A stretch of DNA of 64,000 nucleotides from Polynucleobacter sp. MWH-UH24A. Lineage in GTDB: Bacteria; Pseudomonadota; Gammaproteobacteria; Burkholderiales; Burkholderiaceae. A program made the translations under genes and the position numbers. Location of the stretch: contig NZ_CP061292.1 of NCBI RefSeq assembly GCF_018687475.1, positions 434,001 through 498,000 on the forward strand. The letters run 5' to 3'. The notes below the pieces were generated by a model. It saw nothing but the letters and a program-made list of their open reading frames with translations, was not told the DNA's origin and did not search any database. The stretch's first letter is position 1. Every line of letters begins with the position of its first letter. Positions 46,875-56,847 of this stretch are shown here, piece by piece.

Positions 46875-49439
46875 CTAAACCGTTTTATCGATGGTTTTTT
46901 CTTGTCCGCCCGTCTCAACGAGCACCATCGGGCCAGTTGGAAGGCTAGCAGGAGATTTAGGTACTCGCGGAACACGGGGCGCTGGGCTTTCTGCCTGAAT
47001 CTGGGTTTGAACTTCTGCCAATTTCGATTGATCTGTTCCCACCCAAACCATCCCTGCTCCTTGTACAACATCCTTTAATGGCTCTTCAGCTAGGGGTGTG
47101 AATGCAACTCTAGGTAGCTCAGGTAGGGAGGGTGCAGCAACTGCCTCAAGATTGATGGTGGGCGCTGCAAAGGTTTCAATAACTGGCGTAGCTATTTCTT
47201 CGCGCCGTTCCCTTCGTTGATTGGGGCGCCGCCCCCCGGTTGACTCTCGAAAGGTGCTCACAATGCGAGTCAAAGGCACACTGGCGGAGCGACCACCGAG
47301 GCCCATCGGAAAGCCTGGATTGGATTCTGAATTCGTTGCCGAGCCACTGGTTTCATGGCGTTCGGCTCGTTCGCCACGGTTACGACCTCGACCTCGACGG
47401 TTGCGACCACGGCGGCGTTCATCTCCGGAGCCTTCAGATTCATCATTTGCACCCACCACTTGTGGTGCCGCGTTAGCAATTTCTACTTTCTCTTGATTAT
47501 TTTGTCGTTCACCACGGTTACGATTTCGACCCTCTGGGCGCGGTGGGCGATTTGCTGCGGCTTCAGTCGGCTCAATTGTTTTCTCAATTCGCTCAGACGA
47601 GTCAACGCGTTGATTGCGCTCATTGCGATTACGACCCCTGTTGCGATTGCGATCGCCATTACGCCCCCGATAATCAGAACGCGGATTTGGTCTGGTCTCT
47701 GGGGCTGCCGGTGGATTACTCGATGAAAATAATTTTTTGATAAACCCTAAGAACCCACCCGATTCGGAAGCGGATGAATTCGATTTGGAATCACGGACTG
47801 GACGCGGTGATGCTGCGGGTGCCGGTTGACTGGGGGTGATACCTTTGACTGCTGCCTCGGGACGAGCTCGTACTTCTTCATTTTTGCGGCCGATGACAGC
47901 ATCCGTTTCCAGTTCGCGTGAGGCTTCTTCCACCATGACATAGCTAAGTTTTTGCTCATCTAGGCGCGGATCATCATGGCGAAGGCGTTCTAGTTTGTAA
48001 TGAGGGGTCTCAAGATGCTTATTGGGGATCATCAAAATATGGACCTTAAAGCGGGTCTCAATCTTGATTACTTCAGCACGTTTTTCATTAAGCAAGAAGG
48101 CAACAACTTCAACGGGTACTTGGCAGTGAATTGCAGCCGTATTCTCCTTCATGGCCTCTTCCTGAATAATTCGCAAGACTTGTAGCGCGGAAGATTCAGT
48201 ATCGCGAATATGGCCCGTTCCATTGCATCGTGGGCACGTAACGTGACTACCTTCTGATAGAGCTGGACGCAAACGCTGACGCGAGAGCTCCATCAAACCA
48301 AACTTAGAAATCTTACCCATTTGTACGCGGGCGCGATCATGGCGTAAGGCATCGCGTAAGCGATTTTCAACATCCCGTTGACTCTTTGATGACTCCATAT
48401 CAATGAAGTCAATCACGATCAAGCCACCAAGGTCACGAAGGCGCATTTGCCTTGCAATTTCATCGGCCGCCTCGAGATTGGTTCGGGTTGCAGTCTCTTC
48501 AATATCCGATCCACGCGTTGCGCGTGCTGAGTTCACATCTACAGATACTAAGGCCTCCGTGTGATCGATTACGATTGCACCGCCAGATGGTAGTGGAACC
48601 GTTCTGGAATAGGCTGTTTCAATTTGATGCTCAATTTGGAAGCGTGAGAAGAGGGGCACATCATCCTGATAGCGCTTCACCCGAGGCAAGTTATCTGGCA
48701 TTACCACTGACATAAATGCCTGAGCTTGCTCATAAATGTCATCGGTATCAATCAGAATCTCGCCAATATCAGGCTGGAAGTAATCGCGAATGGCGCGGAT
48801 CACAAGACTCGACTCTAAATAAATGAGTAAGGGCGCGGAGTTCCCCTTGGCTGCTTCATCAATCGCTTTCCACAATTGCATGAGGTAATTGAGATCCCAC
48901 TGCAGTTCAGTAGCATCTCGACCGATACCTGCAGTTCTAGCAATAATGCTCATTCCATCGGGTACTTCAAGTTGCGCCATGGCTTCACGTAACTCTTGGC
49001 GATCTTCGCCTTCAATGCGGCGCGAAACACCACCTCCGCGCGGATTGTTTGGCATTAACACTAAATAACGACCTGCCAGGGAAATAAAAGAGGTGAGGGC
49101 AGCGCCTTTTTGACCGCGTTCTTCCTTTTCGACCTGAACAATGATTTCTTGACCTTCGCGTAAAGCATCCTTGATGGAGGCATTGCGGACATCAATACCA
49201 TCCTTAAAGTAGGTTCTAGCTACTTCCTTAAAGGGTAAAAAACCGTGTCGCTCCTCACCATAGTTAACGAAGCAGGCTTCTAGGGATGGCTCGATTCGGG
49301 TAATGACACCTTTATAAATATTGCCTTTACGCTGTTCACGCCCGGCAGTCTCAATATCGATATCGATTAATTTTTGACCATCAACGATGGCAACTCGCAA
49401 CTCTTCTTGTTGCGTTGCATTGAATAACATGCGCTTCAT
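46875..49439 (-). CDS. rne: ribonuclease E
   Basis: RNase E starts mRNA decay and processes rRNA and tRNA at the membrane. The 854-aa protein has an S1 domain (residues about 35-120), a 5'-sensor and RNase H-like core, the catalytic metal site in [15 protein letters not shown] with the second Asp in [11 protein letters not shown], and the Zn-link CPRCNGTG. From residue about 520 the tail is disordered and very rich in RGRNRN-type arginine repeats, then Pro-rich near the end, so it is an RNA-binding degradosome scaffold of different sequence from E. coli. It has AGGAGAG before the ATG and a long leader. Confidence 0.95.
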   Translation of the reverse strand: MKRMLFNATQQEELRVAIVDGQKLIDIDIETAGREQRKGNIYKGVITRIEPSLEACFVNYGEERHGFLPFKEVARTYFKDGIDVRNASIKDALREGQEIIVQVEKEERGQKGAALTSFISLAGRYLVLMPNNPRGGGVSRRIEGEDRQELREAMAQLEVPDGMSIIARTAGIGRDATELQWDLNYLMQLWKAIDEAAKGNSAPLLIYLESSLVIRAIRDYFQPDIGEILIDTDDIYEQAQAFMSVVMPDNLPRVKRYQDDVPLFSRFQIEHQIETAYSRTVPLPSGGAIVIDHTEALVSVDVNSARATRGSDIEETATRTNLEAADEIARQMRLRDLGGLIVIDFIDMESSKSQRDVENRLRDALRHDRARVQMGKISKFGLMELSRQRLRPALSEGSHVTCPRCNGTGHIRDTESSALQVLRIIQEEAMKENTAAIHCQVPVEVVAFLLNEKRAEVIKIETRFKVHILMIPNKHLETPHYKLERLRHDDPRLDEQKLSYVMVEEASRELETDAVIGRKNEEVRARPEAAVKGITPSQPAPAASPRPVRDSKSNSSASESGGFLGFIKKLFSSSNPPAAPETRPNPRSDYRGRNGDRNRNRGRNRNERNQRVDSSERIEKTIEPTEAAANRPPRPEGRNRNRGERQNNQEKVEIANAAPQVVGANDESEGSGDERRRGRNRRGRGRNRGERAERHETSGSATNSESNPGFPMGLGGRSASVPLTRIVSTFRESTGGRRPNQRRERREEIATPVIETFAAPTINLEAVAAPSLPELPRVAFTPLAEEPLKDVVQGAGMVWVGTDQSKLAEVQTQIQAESPAPRVPRVPKSPASLPTGPMVLVETGGQEKTIDKTV

Positions 49440-49522
49440 AACACTCTCCTAAACAGGAGGCGGACTTGAGCGACGCGAAGTGGATGACTGGCAAGCTCTG
49501 AGGAAAAACCCAGAGTGCTAAA

Positions 49523-49581
49523 GTGAGACAAACAAAATTCCTAAAAAGGAAAAATACCAATTAGATTGGCTTAGGTCTCAC
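49523..49581 (-). promoter_or_regulatory. nested stem-loop structure in the rne leader
   Basis: GTGAGAC (49523-49529) pairs with GTCTCAC (49575-49581) and encloses two smaller hairpins: TTCCT/AGGAA (49538-49542 / 49547-49551) and CCAAT/ATTGG (49557-49561 / 49565-49569). This would fold as a three-way junction on the rne transcript, about 85 nt before the start codon. The layout recalls the self-regulatory hairpins of the E. coli rne leader, but no sequence match is claimed. Confidence 0.5.
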
Positions 49582-49718
49582 ATGAACGCTCGCCACAGAG
49601 ATCTCCTTTAGTTCTCAATGTAGGCGCTCGTTTAAAAAACGGTCATCTGCTTTCGGGGGTCGCGGCAAATATCACGCCAACCCTTGCGCCTCATTAAAAC
49701 GGGAGAGGAGCAACCCCG

Positions 49719-49741
49719 GGAGTCTATTCATGGGCGACTCC
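49719..49741 (-). promoter_or_regulatory. stem-loop near the start of the rne leader
   Basis: GGAGTC (49719-49724) pairs with GACTCC (49736-49741) around an 11-base loop. A second small hairpin, AGTCA/TGACT, is at 49764-49777. The whole 49440-49826 gap has no protein gene; it is filled by the rne leader and these hairpins. Confidence 0.4.
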
Positions 49742-49787
49742 AAGCTCCGGAATTCAAATTCTTAGTCATCAATGACTTAGAGCCTTG

Positions 49788-49793
49788 ATTATA
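49788..49793 (-). promoter_or_regulatory. rne promoter, -10 element
   Basis: A perfect TATAAT on the minus strand would start rne transcription near 49781, giving a leader of about 340 nt. The -35 side is weak (ATTGTC at 15 bases). The element lies upstream of the preferred rluC start, on the opposite strand. Confidence 0.45.
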
Positions 49794-49826
49794 GGGCACA
49801 AAACGGTCGACAATGGGAATGATCCA

Positions 49827-50882
49827 ATGAATAAAACCACGACTCCCCCCTCAAAGCCACGGAATACTGGCAAGGAAGCCCCTAAAACTAAGGTTTTGGC
49901 AGCTATTTTGGAAACTGTCGGTCCTGATTTTGCTGGTCAACGACTTGATAATTACTTACTTCGATGGGCTAAAGGGGTCCCAAAAAGCCATATTTACCGA
50001 ATTATTCGCTCGGGCGAAGTGCGGATCAATAAAAAGAGGGCGCTGCCAAGCTCACGCTTAGTTGAGGGCGATGTCGTTCGTCTACCCCCTACCCGCTTAG
50101 CCGAACCAAAGAAATTAGACCGCGTAATTTCGGAGGCTCAGGCCAAAACCCTAGCAACGGATATCCCTATTTTGTTTGAGGACGAGTATTTACTGGTGAT
50201 TGATAAACCCTCAGGACTCGCAGTGCATGGTGGCTCGGGCGTTCAGTTAGGTGCCATCGAGTTATTTCGTAAGGCAAGGCCAGAGAATGCATTTTTGGAA
50301 CTGGTTCATCGCTTAGACCGAGATACTTCTGGAATCTTGATCATGGCAAAAAAGCGCAGCGCTTTGCTGGAAATGCATCGACAGATTCGGGAGGGGTTAA
50401 CCGATAAACGCTATCGATTAATTGCCCATGGAGCAATGGATGCAATCACTGGAACGAAGCAGTTAAAGTTTCCCCTGCTGAAATATGTATTAGAGAACGG
50501 TGAGCGTCGGGTTCGCGTTGATCCAAAAGGTCAGCCAAGTCACACCAATATTCGGGTAACCGAGATTGTTCAGCATGACAGCACCAGCTTTACCTTGGTC
50601 GAAGCCCAGCTCAAAACCGGGCGAACCCATCAAATTCGTGTGCATTTACAAAAAATTGGACATCCAATATTGGGCGACGATAAATATGGATTGGAATCGG
50701 GCGATAAACATTTGAAGGTTAAGCACCTTTTTCTCCATGCACATTTTGCAGTCTTTTCGCATCCCAAAACTTCAGAGAAAATACGAATTGAAACTAATCT
50801 GCCAAAACGATTTCATGATTTTCTCGCGCAATGGGACAGTCGTTTTTTGGCTCAAACCTTACAACCGAAAGAAATCGATTGA
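49827..50882 (+). CDS. rluC: 23S rRNA pseudouridine synthase RluC
   Basis: RluC makes pseudouridines in 23S rRNA at positions near 955, 2504 and 2580. The 351-aa product has an S4 domain (GQRLDNYLLRWAKGVPKS near residue 35) and the catalytic Asp in ELVHRLDRDTSGILIMAKK near residue 155, with AQLKTGRTHQIRVHLQKIGH later. I chose ATG 49827 because earlier in-frame codons (49785) fall in the rne promoter area. It is divergent from rne, a common pairing. Confidence 0.93.
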   Translation: MNKTTTPPSKPRNTGKEAPKTKVLAAILETVGPDFAGQRLDNYLLRWAKGVPKSHIYRIIRSGEVRINKKRALPSSRLVEGDVVRLPPTRLAEPKKLDRVISEAQAKTLATDIPILFEDEYLLVIDKPSGLAVHGGSGVQLGAIELFRKARPENAFLELVHRLDRDTSGILIMAKKRSALLEMHRQIREGLTDKRYRLIAHGAMDAITGTKQLKFPLLKYVLENGERRVRVDPKGQPSHTNIRVTEIVQHDSTSFTLVEAQLKTGRTHQIRVHLQKIGHPILGDDKYGLESGDKHLKVKHLFLHAHFAVFSHPKTSEKIRIETNLPKRFHDFLAQWDSRFLAQTLQPKEID

Positions 50883-51586
50883 AGACAAGTGAACGTCGCT
50901 ATGAGTTAATCGTATGGGATTGGGATGGCACAATTATGGATTCCACGCCAACGATTGTTCAGTGCATTCAGCAAGCCTGTCGAGATCTTGATTTTCCAGT
51001 CCCCGAGGACTCAATTGCGAGTTATGTGATCGGTTTGGGAATCCATGACTCCTTACGGCGTGTGGTGCCGACGATTGACCCTAAGCATTTTCCAACGCTT
51101 GTTGAGCGCTTTCGTTATCACTATTTGGCAAAAGATCATGAGTTGGATCTTTTTCAGGGTATGCGCGACCTACTTGAAAACTTAAGAAATCAAGGTTTTA
51201 TGTTGGGGGTAGCAACTGGTAAGCCTCGGCGGGGACTCGATCGATCATTGGGTCATCATCGGTTAGAACATGTATTTCATGGCACCCGAACTGCAGATGA
51301 ATCCTTCGCTAAGCCTCACCCAGGCATGTTATTGGACTTGTCGGATCGTCTTGGGGTCCCAGTGCGCAAAATGCTCATGATTGGGGATACCACGCACGAT
51401 CTTCAAATGGCGCAGGCGGCTGGTGTTGATGCTATCGCGGTTACGTATGGCGCTCATCCAGCGGATGCATTACGGTCAGCAAATTCTTTGGCTTGCTTAG
51501 ATAATGTAGAGGTTTTAGGAAATTGGTTAATGCAAAATTTGTATCAAACTTCCCAAGTTCCTGCTGAATCAAGTGAAGCGAGTTAA
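50879..51586 (+). CDS. HAD-family phosphatase
   Basis: A 235-aa HAD hydrolase with motif I VWDWDGTIMDSTPT, GVATGKPRRGLDRSLG as motif II, the Lys in SFAKPHPGML and motif III MIGDTTHDLQMA. It resembles phosphoglycolate-phosphatase-like enzymes found behind rluC in betaproteobacteria. The true substrate is unknown. The start is probably TTG 50879, overlapping the rluC stop by four bases (TTGA); the longer frame from 50831 is inside rluC. It differs from gph at 7500-8171. Confidence 0.85.
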   Translation: MKTSERRYELIVWDWDGTIMDSTPTIVQCIQQACRDLDFPVPEDSIASYVIGLGIHDSLRRVVPTIDPKHFPTLVERFRYHYLAKDHELDLFQGMRDLLENLRNQGFMLGVATGKPRRGLDRSLGHHRLEHVFHGTRTADESFAKPHPGMLLDLSDRLGVPVRKMLMIGDTTHDLQMAQAAGVDAIAVTYGAHPADALRSANSLACLDNVEVLGNWLMQNLYQTSQVPAESSEAS

Positions 51587-51590
51587 GTTT

Positions 51591-52550
51591 ATGAATCAAA
51601 ATCCTGAGTCGTCCAATGCAAATGCGCAATGGGAGCGAAGCGCACTCGAGCATTTGCTTCTCGAAAACTTAAAAGAAAATCGAAAGGCCAGACGTTGGCG
51701 AGCCATTCTACGCATTCTGACCTTAATTGTTTTGGTGGGGTTAATTACACAAATTTTTGATCTCGGTTTACCTGGAAGCGGAAGCAGTGGCAAACATACT
51801 GCACTTGTTAGTATTGAAGGGGAAATCTCACCTAATTCGGTTGCAAATGCATTGGATATTAATTCAGCATTAAGTGCTGCATTTGAAAGCAAAGAGGCTA
51901 CCGGGGTAGTGCTTCGTATCAATAGTCCAGGGGGCTCTCCCGTGCAAGCCGGCATGATTAATGATGAGATAAAACGGTTGCGTGGTTTACATCCCGACAA
52001 GCCCTTTTATGTTGTAGTTGAAGATGTGTGTGCCTCTGGTGGGTATTACGTGGCGGTCGCTGGAGACAAGATTTTGGTCGACAAAGCTAGCATCGTCGGT
52101 TCGATAGGGGTCATCATGGGCGGCTTTGGGTTTACTGGACTCATGGATAAGATGGGGATCTCGCGACGCTTGATCACAGCGGGCTCAGATAAGGGTATGT
52201 TAGATCCGTTTTCAAAAGAAAACCCGAAGCAAGTCGAGATGGTCAAAAAAATGCTCGATGAAATCCATCAGCAATTTATTACTGTTGTGAAAGAGGGTCG
52301 TGGGGAGCGCTTAAAGAATGACCCCGATATTTTTTCGGGTCGCGTTTGGAATGGTGAGCAGGCAGTGCAATTGGGGTTAGTCGATGGCTATGGAACGGTC
52401 GATTCCGTCGCACGTGATATTTTAAAAACCCCCGATGTGGTGGAGTACACCTTAAAAGAGAACTTTGCTGAGCGCGTTGCTAAGCGATTTGGAGCGGAAA
52501 CGGGCGCGGCGATCAGTAAAGCCTTAACGCGAAGTGCGGAAATGCGTTAA
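51591..52550 (+). CDS. sppA: S49 family signal-peptide peptidase
   Basis: A 319-aa membrane serine protease of the short SppA type. One N-terminal membrane helix (ILRILTLIVLVGLITQIF, near residue 42) is followed by LRINSPGGSPVQAGMI, the catalytic Ser in VCASGGYYVAVAGDKI near residue 145, and GSIGVIMGGFGFTGL. The catalytic Lys should be in the DKGMLDPFSKENP loop. It degrades cleaved signal peptides in the inner membrane. Start ATG 51591 is 4 bases after the HAD stop. Confidence 0.92.
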   Translation: MNQNPESSNANAQWERSALEHLLLENLKENRKARRWRAILRILTLIVLVGLITQIFDLGLPGSGSSGKHTALVSIEGEISPNSVANALDINSALSAAFESKEATGVVLRINSPGGSPVQAGMINDEIKRLRGLHPDKPFYVVVEDVCASGGYYVAVAGDKILVDKASIVGSIGVIMGGFGFTGLMDKMGISRRLITAGSDKGMLDPFSKENPKQVEMVKKMLDEIHQQFITVVKEGRGERLKNDPDIFSGRVWNGEQAVQLGLVDGYGTVDSVARDILKTPDVVEYTLKENFAERVAKRFGAETGAAISKALTRSAEMR

Positions 52551-53311
52551 GCAAGCATTAGATAAATAGTCGGTTTGTTTTTGACTAACTCAGAGATGGC
52601 GTCTGGTTTGCTATATCGCTTGCGCCATGACTCGATTGATCCTGTCCACACCCATTCACTCTTTAGTGTGAGATCGATCGCTAAACAGAGTTGAGTTTGT
52701 GCCGATAGCGAATCCAAGCAGCTTTGTAGCATTGCGCTGTTTCGATAGGGGGTCTCAATCCAAATTTGGGTCTCACCATGACGTCTCGAGGTCTCCTCTA
52801 GCTCTTTTAACTTTTTTGAGCGCTGCGCTGTGTCGACAGGAAGATAGCCGTTGAATCGAAAGAATTGACCATTGAGTCCGCTTGCCATGAGTCCTAGCAA
52901 GATCGAGCTGGGGCCTACTAATGGGATGACTTTGGCTCCCCACTGATGTGCGACTTGGACGATCTCTGCCCCAGGGTCAGCCACCCCTGGGACACCTGCC
53001 TCTGACAATAGGCCCATATCGTGCCCCGCTCGAAGTGGGGCAAGCAATTCCTCAGGCTTAAGACTTAAGGCATGTTTGCGGTCTGGGCCGCGCCACTCTT
53101 GCATGACCATGTCTTGTAAGGAATGGTGAAGTGACTCGATTTCATGAACGGCATTTAAAAATGCGCGACTCGTCTTTGCATCTTCCACAATCCAGTATTT
53201 AAGCTTAGCAATCTGGCGCAGGTTCTCAACAGGGATTACATGAGGGAGTTGTGTAACCCGATTATCACTACCCAAGGTATTGGGCACTAAGTACAAGTTA
53301 CCAATTTGCAT
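52547..53311 (-). CDS. RsmI-like SAM-dependent methyltransferase
   Basis: A 254-aa protein of the tetrapyrrole-methylase-fold (RsmI) type. GLLSEAGVPGVADPGAEI near residue 100 and VIPLVGPSSILLGLMASGL near residue 125 match the SAM-binding region. However, the N-terminus reads LYLVPNTLGSDN instead of the PTPIGN of canonical RsmI, and the middle is diverged. It may methylate another RNA or have another substrate. It lies 4 bases after maf on the same strand and overlaps sppA convergently by four bases. Confidence 0.8.
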   Translation of the reverse strand: MQIGNLYLVPNTLGSDNRVTQLPHVIPVENLRQIAKLKYWIVEDAKTSRAFLNAVHEIESLHHSLQDMVMQEWRGPDRKHALSLKPEELLAPLRAGHDMGLLSEAGVPGVADPGAEIVQVAHQWGAKVIPLVGPSSILLGLMASGLNGQFFRFNGYLPVDTAQRSKKLKELEETSRRHGETQIWIETPYRNSAMLQSCLDSLSAQTQLCLAIDLTLKSEWVWTGSIESWRKRYSKPDAISELVKNKPTIYLMLA

Positions 53312-53315
53312 GCAA

Positions 53316-53912
53316 TTAAGAATTTTGAGAATCTGTTAAAGGAATGCCCGCTTGATGAAATAGGCTTGTCAGGGCAATCAAAGGTAAGCCAATCAGTGCG
53401 GTTGGGTCCTCACTTTCAATTTTTTCTAGCAGAATGATCCCCATCCCTTCCGATTTGGCGCTACCAGCACAATCATAGGGTTTTTCAAGTCGTAGGTATT
53501 GATCTAAAACTTGCTCGGGCAGATTACGAAATTGAACAGTGGTTGGGACATGGATTGTTTGGCAAAAATTCTGACCGATCAGGCAAAGCGATGTATGAAA
53601 AACAACCACTTGACCTTGCATTTGCTTAAGTTGCGCTAGGGCGGCCGCATGCGTGCCTGGTTTGCCAATGATGCGGCCACTCAAATCGGCGCTTTGATCA
53701 GAGCCGATTACCCAAGCAGTTGGATGTAATACAGCGATCGCCTGTGCTTTTGCTTGCGCAAGTCGCAGCGTGAGCTCTTTGGGACTCTCGCCAGGTAGTG
53801 GAGATTCGTCAAGATTAGGCGCAAGCGTTACAAATGGCAGCCCGAGTCTTTGGAGTAGCTGTTTTCGGTAAGGCGAACTTGAGGCGAGAATGAGGTTAAA
53901 AGTCGGTAACAT
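53316..53912 (-). CDS. Maf-family nucleoside triphosphate pyrophosphatase
   Basis: A 198-aa Maf-like protein that hydrolyses modified or excess nucleotides. It begins FNLILASSSPYRKQLLQRLG, the family hallmark, has DESPLPGESPKELTLRLAQAKA and VIGSDQSADL further on, and ends as YceF-type Maf. Its neighbours (DUF177, rpmF) match the position of yceF in E. coli, so m7GTP is the likely substrate. I chose ATG 53912; an in-frame start at 53942 would overlap the divergent gene. Confidence 0.88.
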   Translation of the reverse strand: MLPTFNLILASSSPYRKQLLQRLGLPFVTLAPNLDESPLPGESPKELTLRLAQAKAQAIAVLHPTAWVIGSDQSADLSGRIIGKPGTHAAALAQLKQMQGQVVVFHTSLCLIGQNFCQTIHVPTTVQFRNLPEQVLDQYLRLEKPYDCAGSAKSEGMGIILLEKIESEDPTALIGLPLIALTSLFHQAGIPLTDSQNS

Positions 53913-53925
53913 TAATGACGAAGTG

Positions 53926-54507
53926 ATGTTTGATAATGTCAATTATTTGAATGAATTACAAATCGCTGATCGGATGACACACAATTCGCCTTACCCCATC
54001 CAAACTCTGGAAATCAGCCCTAGTTCATTGCTTAGAGTCGATATGTTAGCGCCTGTCTCCTATGAAGGCGAGGGATTTATCCAGCTTGCTAATTTTCCGA
54101 GACTTTCAGCAGAGGCTGCCTCAGTAAATCCAGAGGATGGATTTGATTGCCAAATTCTTAGCTGGCACCAGGACGATCGGCCCTTAATGGGGGTAAAGAT
54201 TCGGGGGCGAATGGCAATTGCCTGTCAACGGTGTCTAGACCCCCTCGGTTTGGAGCTCGAGATCCATAAGACCTATGTTTTTTTGAAAACGGAGGGTGAG
54301 GCAGATGAATTCCCCCTTGATCGAGATGATGAGGAGGCAATGGTCGCCTCAATCCACTTTAATTTGCTTGAAGCGATTGAAGATGAGATTTTGCTAGAAC
54401 TGCCTCATGCCCCAAAACACCCGGTCGGTCAGTGCCAATTGAGGTCATTGGAGGCGGACTTGGAAAAGCCAAATCCCTTTAAGATATTGAAAAACCTCAA
54501 GAAATAA
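53926..54507 (+). CDS. yceD: YceD family protein (DUF177), 23S rRNA accumulation factor
   Basis: A protein of about 193 aa with a conserved Cys pair in ACQRCLDPLGLELE near residue 105, the DUF177 hallmark. The family is required for normal 23S rRNA accumulation and sits before rpmF in many bacteria. The N-terminus is uncertain: ATG 53890, 53926 or 53974 are all in frame; I used 53926 since it avoids overlap with maf. The acidic C-terminal half is typical. It is followed by rpmF after 73 bases. Confidence 0.8.
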   Translation: MFDNVNYLNELQIADRMTHNSPYPIQTLEISPSSLLRVDMLAPVSYEGEGFIQLANFPRLSAEAASVNPEDGFDCQILSWHQDDRPLMGVKIRGRMAIACQRCLDPLGLELEIHKTYVFLKTEGEADEFPLDRDDEEAMVASIHFNLLEAIEDEILLELPHAPKHPVGQCQLRSLEADLEKPNPFKILKNLKK

Positions 54508-54580
54508 TCATCGTTTTGTTGAGGAATGCGGGTTTTCACCACTTTCTATGCTAGAATTGCGCCTTGCTTAGGAGTTCATT

Positions 54581-54760
54581 ATGGCCGTCCAACAGAATAA
54601 AAAATCCCCTTCGAAACGTGGCATGCACCGTGCGCACGACTTTTTGACTGCGCCTGCAATTGCAGTAGAGTCCACTACCGGTGAGGCTCATTTGCGTCAC
54701 CACGTATCCCCCAATGGCTACTACCGTGGTCGTAAAGTCGTCAAAACCAAGAACGACTAA
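54581..54760 (+). CDS. rpmF: 50S ribosomal protein L32
   Basis: A 59-aa ribosomal protein: [20 protein letters not shown] at the start, then [17 protein letters not shown] at the end. The [16 protein letters not shown] opening is diagnostic. TAGGAG lies 6 bases before the ATG. It lacks the zinc-binding cysteines found in some L32 paralogues, so it is the C-minus type. A terminator follows 18 bases after the stop. Confidence 0.97.
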   Translation: MAVQQNKKSPSKRGMHRAHDFLTAPAIAVESTTGEAHLRHHVSPNGYYRGRKVVKTKND

Positions 54761-54778
54761 TTCCATATTGTTTGATCG

Positions 54779-54800
54779 AAGCGGCTCAGGCCGCTTTTTT
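54779..54800 (+). terminator. rho-independent terminator after rpmF
   Basis: AAGCGGC (54779-54785) pairs with GCCGCTT (54790-54796) around TCAG and leads into a T run to 54800. It separates rpmF from plsX, though in E. coli these are partly co-transcribed. Confidence 0.88.
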
Positions 54801-54832
54801 CTTAGACACAATCGACGTTTCATACACATTCA

Positions 54833-55843
54833 ATGAGTGTCACTCTAGCGGTTGATGCTATGGGCGGGGATTTTGGGGTGGAAATCACTATCCCCGCTTG
54901 CTGCGATTTTCTGCAAGATCACCCCGATACCAAGGTTATTGCAATTGGATCTGCCCAAGCGATTGAGCAATCGATTCGTAACTGCAATCCAAATTTACTG
55001 GACCGCTTTCAGATTATGGGCGCCTCCGAAATTGTCTTGATGGATGACCCCATTGAGATTGCCTTGCGTCGTAAAAAAGATTCTTCCATGCGTGTCGCTA
55101 TTGAGCAGGTGCGTGATGGCAAAGCCGATGCCGTAATTTCTGCCGGTAATACGGGTGCATTAATGGCAATCTCTCGGTATATCTTAAAAACCTTGGACGG
55201 CATTGATCGCCCCGCGATTGCGACTGCGATACCGAATGAGTTGGGCAAGGGTACGACCGTGCTTGATCTTGGAGCAAATGCCGACTGTGAGCCAATCCAC
55301 CTTGTGCAATTTGCGCAGATGGCTGATGTGATGTTACGGGTTGTCAATGGTAATCCCAAACCTTCCATTGGCCTTCTCAATATCGGCGAAGAAGTGATTA
55401 AAGGTAATGAGGTTGTGAAACAAACAGCGGAGCTATTGCGCCAAAGCCAATTGCATTTTTATGGCAATGTTGAAGGGAACGATATCTTTAAAGGAACCAC
55501 AGATATCGTAGTTTGTGATGGCTTCGTTGGTAATGTTGTTTTAAAAGCCAGCGAAGGCTTGGCAAAAATGATGAGCGGGATGATCCGCGAAGAATTTAAT
55601 CGATCCTTGTTAACCAAATTAATGGGCCTAGCTGCTTTGTTACCATTAAAGAGAGTACGCCAGCGAGTGGATCATCGTCGCTACAACGGCGCTGTTCTTT
55701 TAGGCCTGAAGGGGTGCGTAATTAAAAGCCACGGTTCGGCGGATCGTTTTGCCTTTAAGGTATCGCTTGAGCGTGCATATGATGCCGCCAAGAATCGGAT
55801 GGTCGAGAAGATTGCTGAGTCATTCACGTTGAGGTCTGCATGA
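54833..55843 (+). CDS. plsX: phosphate acyltransferase PlsX
   Basis: PlsX makes acyl-phosphate from acyl-ACP for phospholipid synthesis. The 336-aa product has [19 protein letters not shown] at the N-terminus, [20 protein letters not shown] near residue 100 and [19 protein letters not shown] near residue 225. Its stop overlaps fabH by four bases. It begins the fatty-acid operon. Confidence 0.95.
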   Translation: MSVTLAVDAMGGDFGVEITIPACCDFLQDHPDTKVIAIGSAQAIEQSIRNCNPNLLDRFQIMGASEIVLMDDPIEIALRRKKDSSMRVAIEQVRDGKADAVISAGNTGALMAISRYILKTLDGIDRPAIATAIPNELGKGTTVLDLGANADCEPIHLVQFAQMADVMLRVVNGNPKPSIGLLNIGEEVIKGNEVVKQTAELLRQSQLHFYGNVEGNDIFKGTTDIVVCDGFVGNVVLKASEGLAKMMSGMIREEFNRSLLTKLMGLAALLPLKRVRQRVDHRRYNGAVLLGLKGCVIKSHGSADRFAFKVSLERAYDAAKNRMVEKIAESFTLRSA

Positions 55844-56832
55844 GTATGAGTCGATTTGCTCGGATTGCAGGGACCGGTAGTTACTTACCCGAATTAAGGC
55901 TAAGTAATCAAGACTTGGTTGACCGTTTGGCTAAAGAGGGCGTTGAGTCTAGTGATGATTGGATTAAAACCCGCAGCGGTATCTCGGCGAGGCATTTTGC
56001 TGCTGCTGATCAGTTGACCAGTGATTTGGCGGTCAAGGCAGCTCAACTTGCCATCATGGAAGCGCAATGGAATGCCGCTGATATTGAGTTAATTATTTTG
56101 GCAACCTCCACACCCGATCACCTCGGTGGTTTTCCAAGCACTGCATGTGTGATTCAGGACAAACTGGGTCTCACCAACGGTTGTGCTGCTTTTGATGTGC
56201 AGGCGGTATGTGCTGGGTTCTCGTATGCCTTGAGCACCGCAGATGCGTTTATTCGTGCTGGCATGTATCAAAAGATCTTAGTTATTGGGGCCGAAGTATT
56301 CTCTCGAATCCTTGACTTCAAAGACCGCGGTACGTGCGTCTTGTTTGGAGATGGTGCGGGCGCAGTTGCGCTTGAGGCCTCCGATCAGGCCGGAATTTTG
56401 GCGAGTGCTTTACATGCTGATGGCAGTCAACGTGACATCTTGTGCATTCCCGGGCGAGCAAGCTGCGGTGGAATTGAAGGTATTCCTTTTTTACATATGG
56501 ATGGCCAAGCCGTCTTTAAATTAGCGGTTAAGGTGTTAGAACAGGTTGCCCACGAGGTTTTGCAAAAGGCCAATATGCAGCCTGAGCAAATTGACTGGCT
56601 TGTTCCGCACCAAGCTAATATTCGGATTATGGAAGGAACTGCACGCAAAATGGGAATGTCCATGGACCGAGTGATTGTTACCGTTAATGAGCATGGCAAC
56701 ACTTCTGCAGCCTCCATTCCCTTGGCGCTTGACCATGGTATCCGATCGGGTCAAATTAAGCGCGGTCAACACATCCTTCTTGAGGGTGTTGGCGGTGGCT
56801 TTGCTTGGGGCGCTGTGGTGTTGCGTTATTAA
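55840..56832 (+). CDS. fabH: 3-oxoacyl-ACP synthase III
   Basis: FabH starts fatty-acid chains by condensing acetyl-CoA with malonyl-ACP. The 330-aa protein has the catalytic triad: Cys in [15 protein letters not shown] near residue 117, His in [14 protein letters not shown] near residue 255 and Asn in [16 protein letters not shown] near residue 285. The start ATG overlaps plsX (ATGA). Length fits family norms. Confidence 0.96.
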   Translation: MSMSRFARIAGTGSYLPELRLSNQDLVDRLAKEGVESSDDWIKTRSGISARHFAAADQLTSDLAVKAAQLAIMEAQWNAADIELIILATSTPDHLGGFPSTACVIQDKLGLTNGCAAFDVQAVCAGFSYALSTADAFIRAGMYQKILVIGAEVFSRILDFKDRGTCVLFGDGAGAVALEASDQAGILASALHADGSQRDILCIPGRASCGGIEGIPFLHMDGQAVFKLAVKVLEQVAHEVLQKANMQPEQIDWLVPHQANIRIMEGTARKMGMSMDRVIVTVNEHGNTSAASIPLALDHGIRSGQIKRGQHILLEGVGGGFAWGAVVLRY

Positions 56833-56847
56833 TGAGAAAAAATTGAT

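Noticed and set aside
47221-47740. Several open frames antisense to the arginine-rich RNase E tail
   Set aside because: They come from the low-complexity repeat coding sequence and have no ribosome sites or family features.
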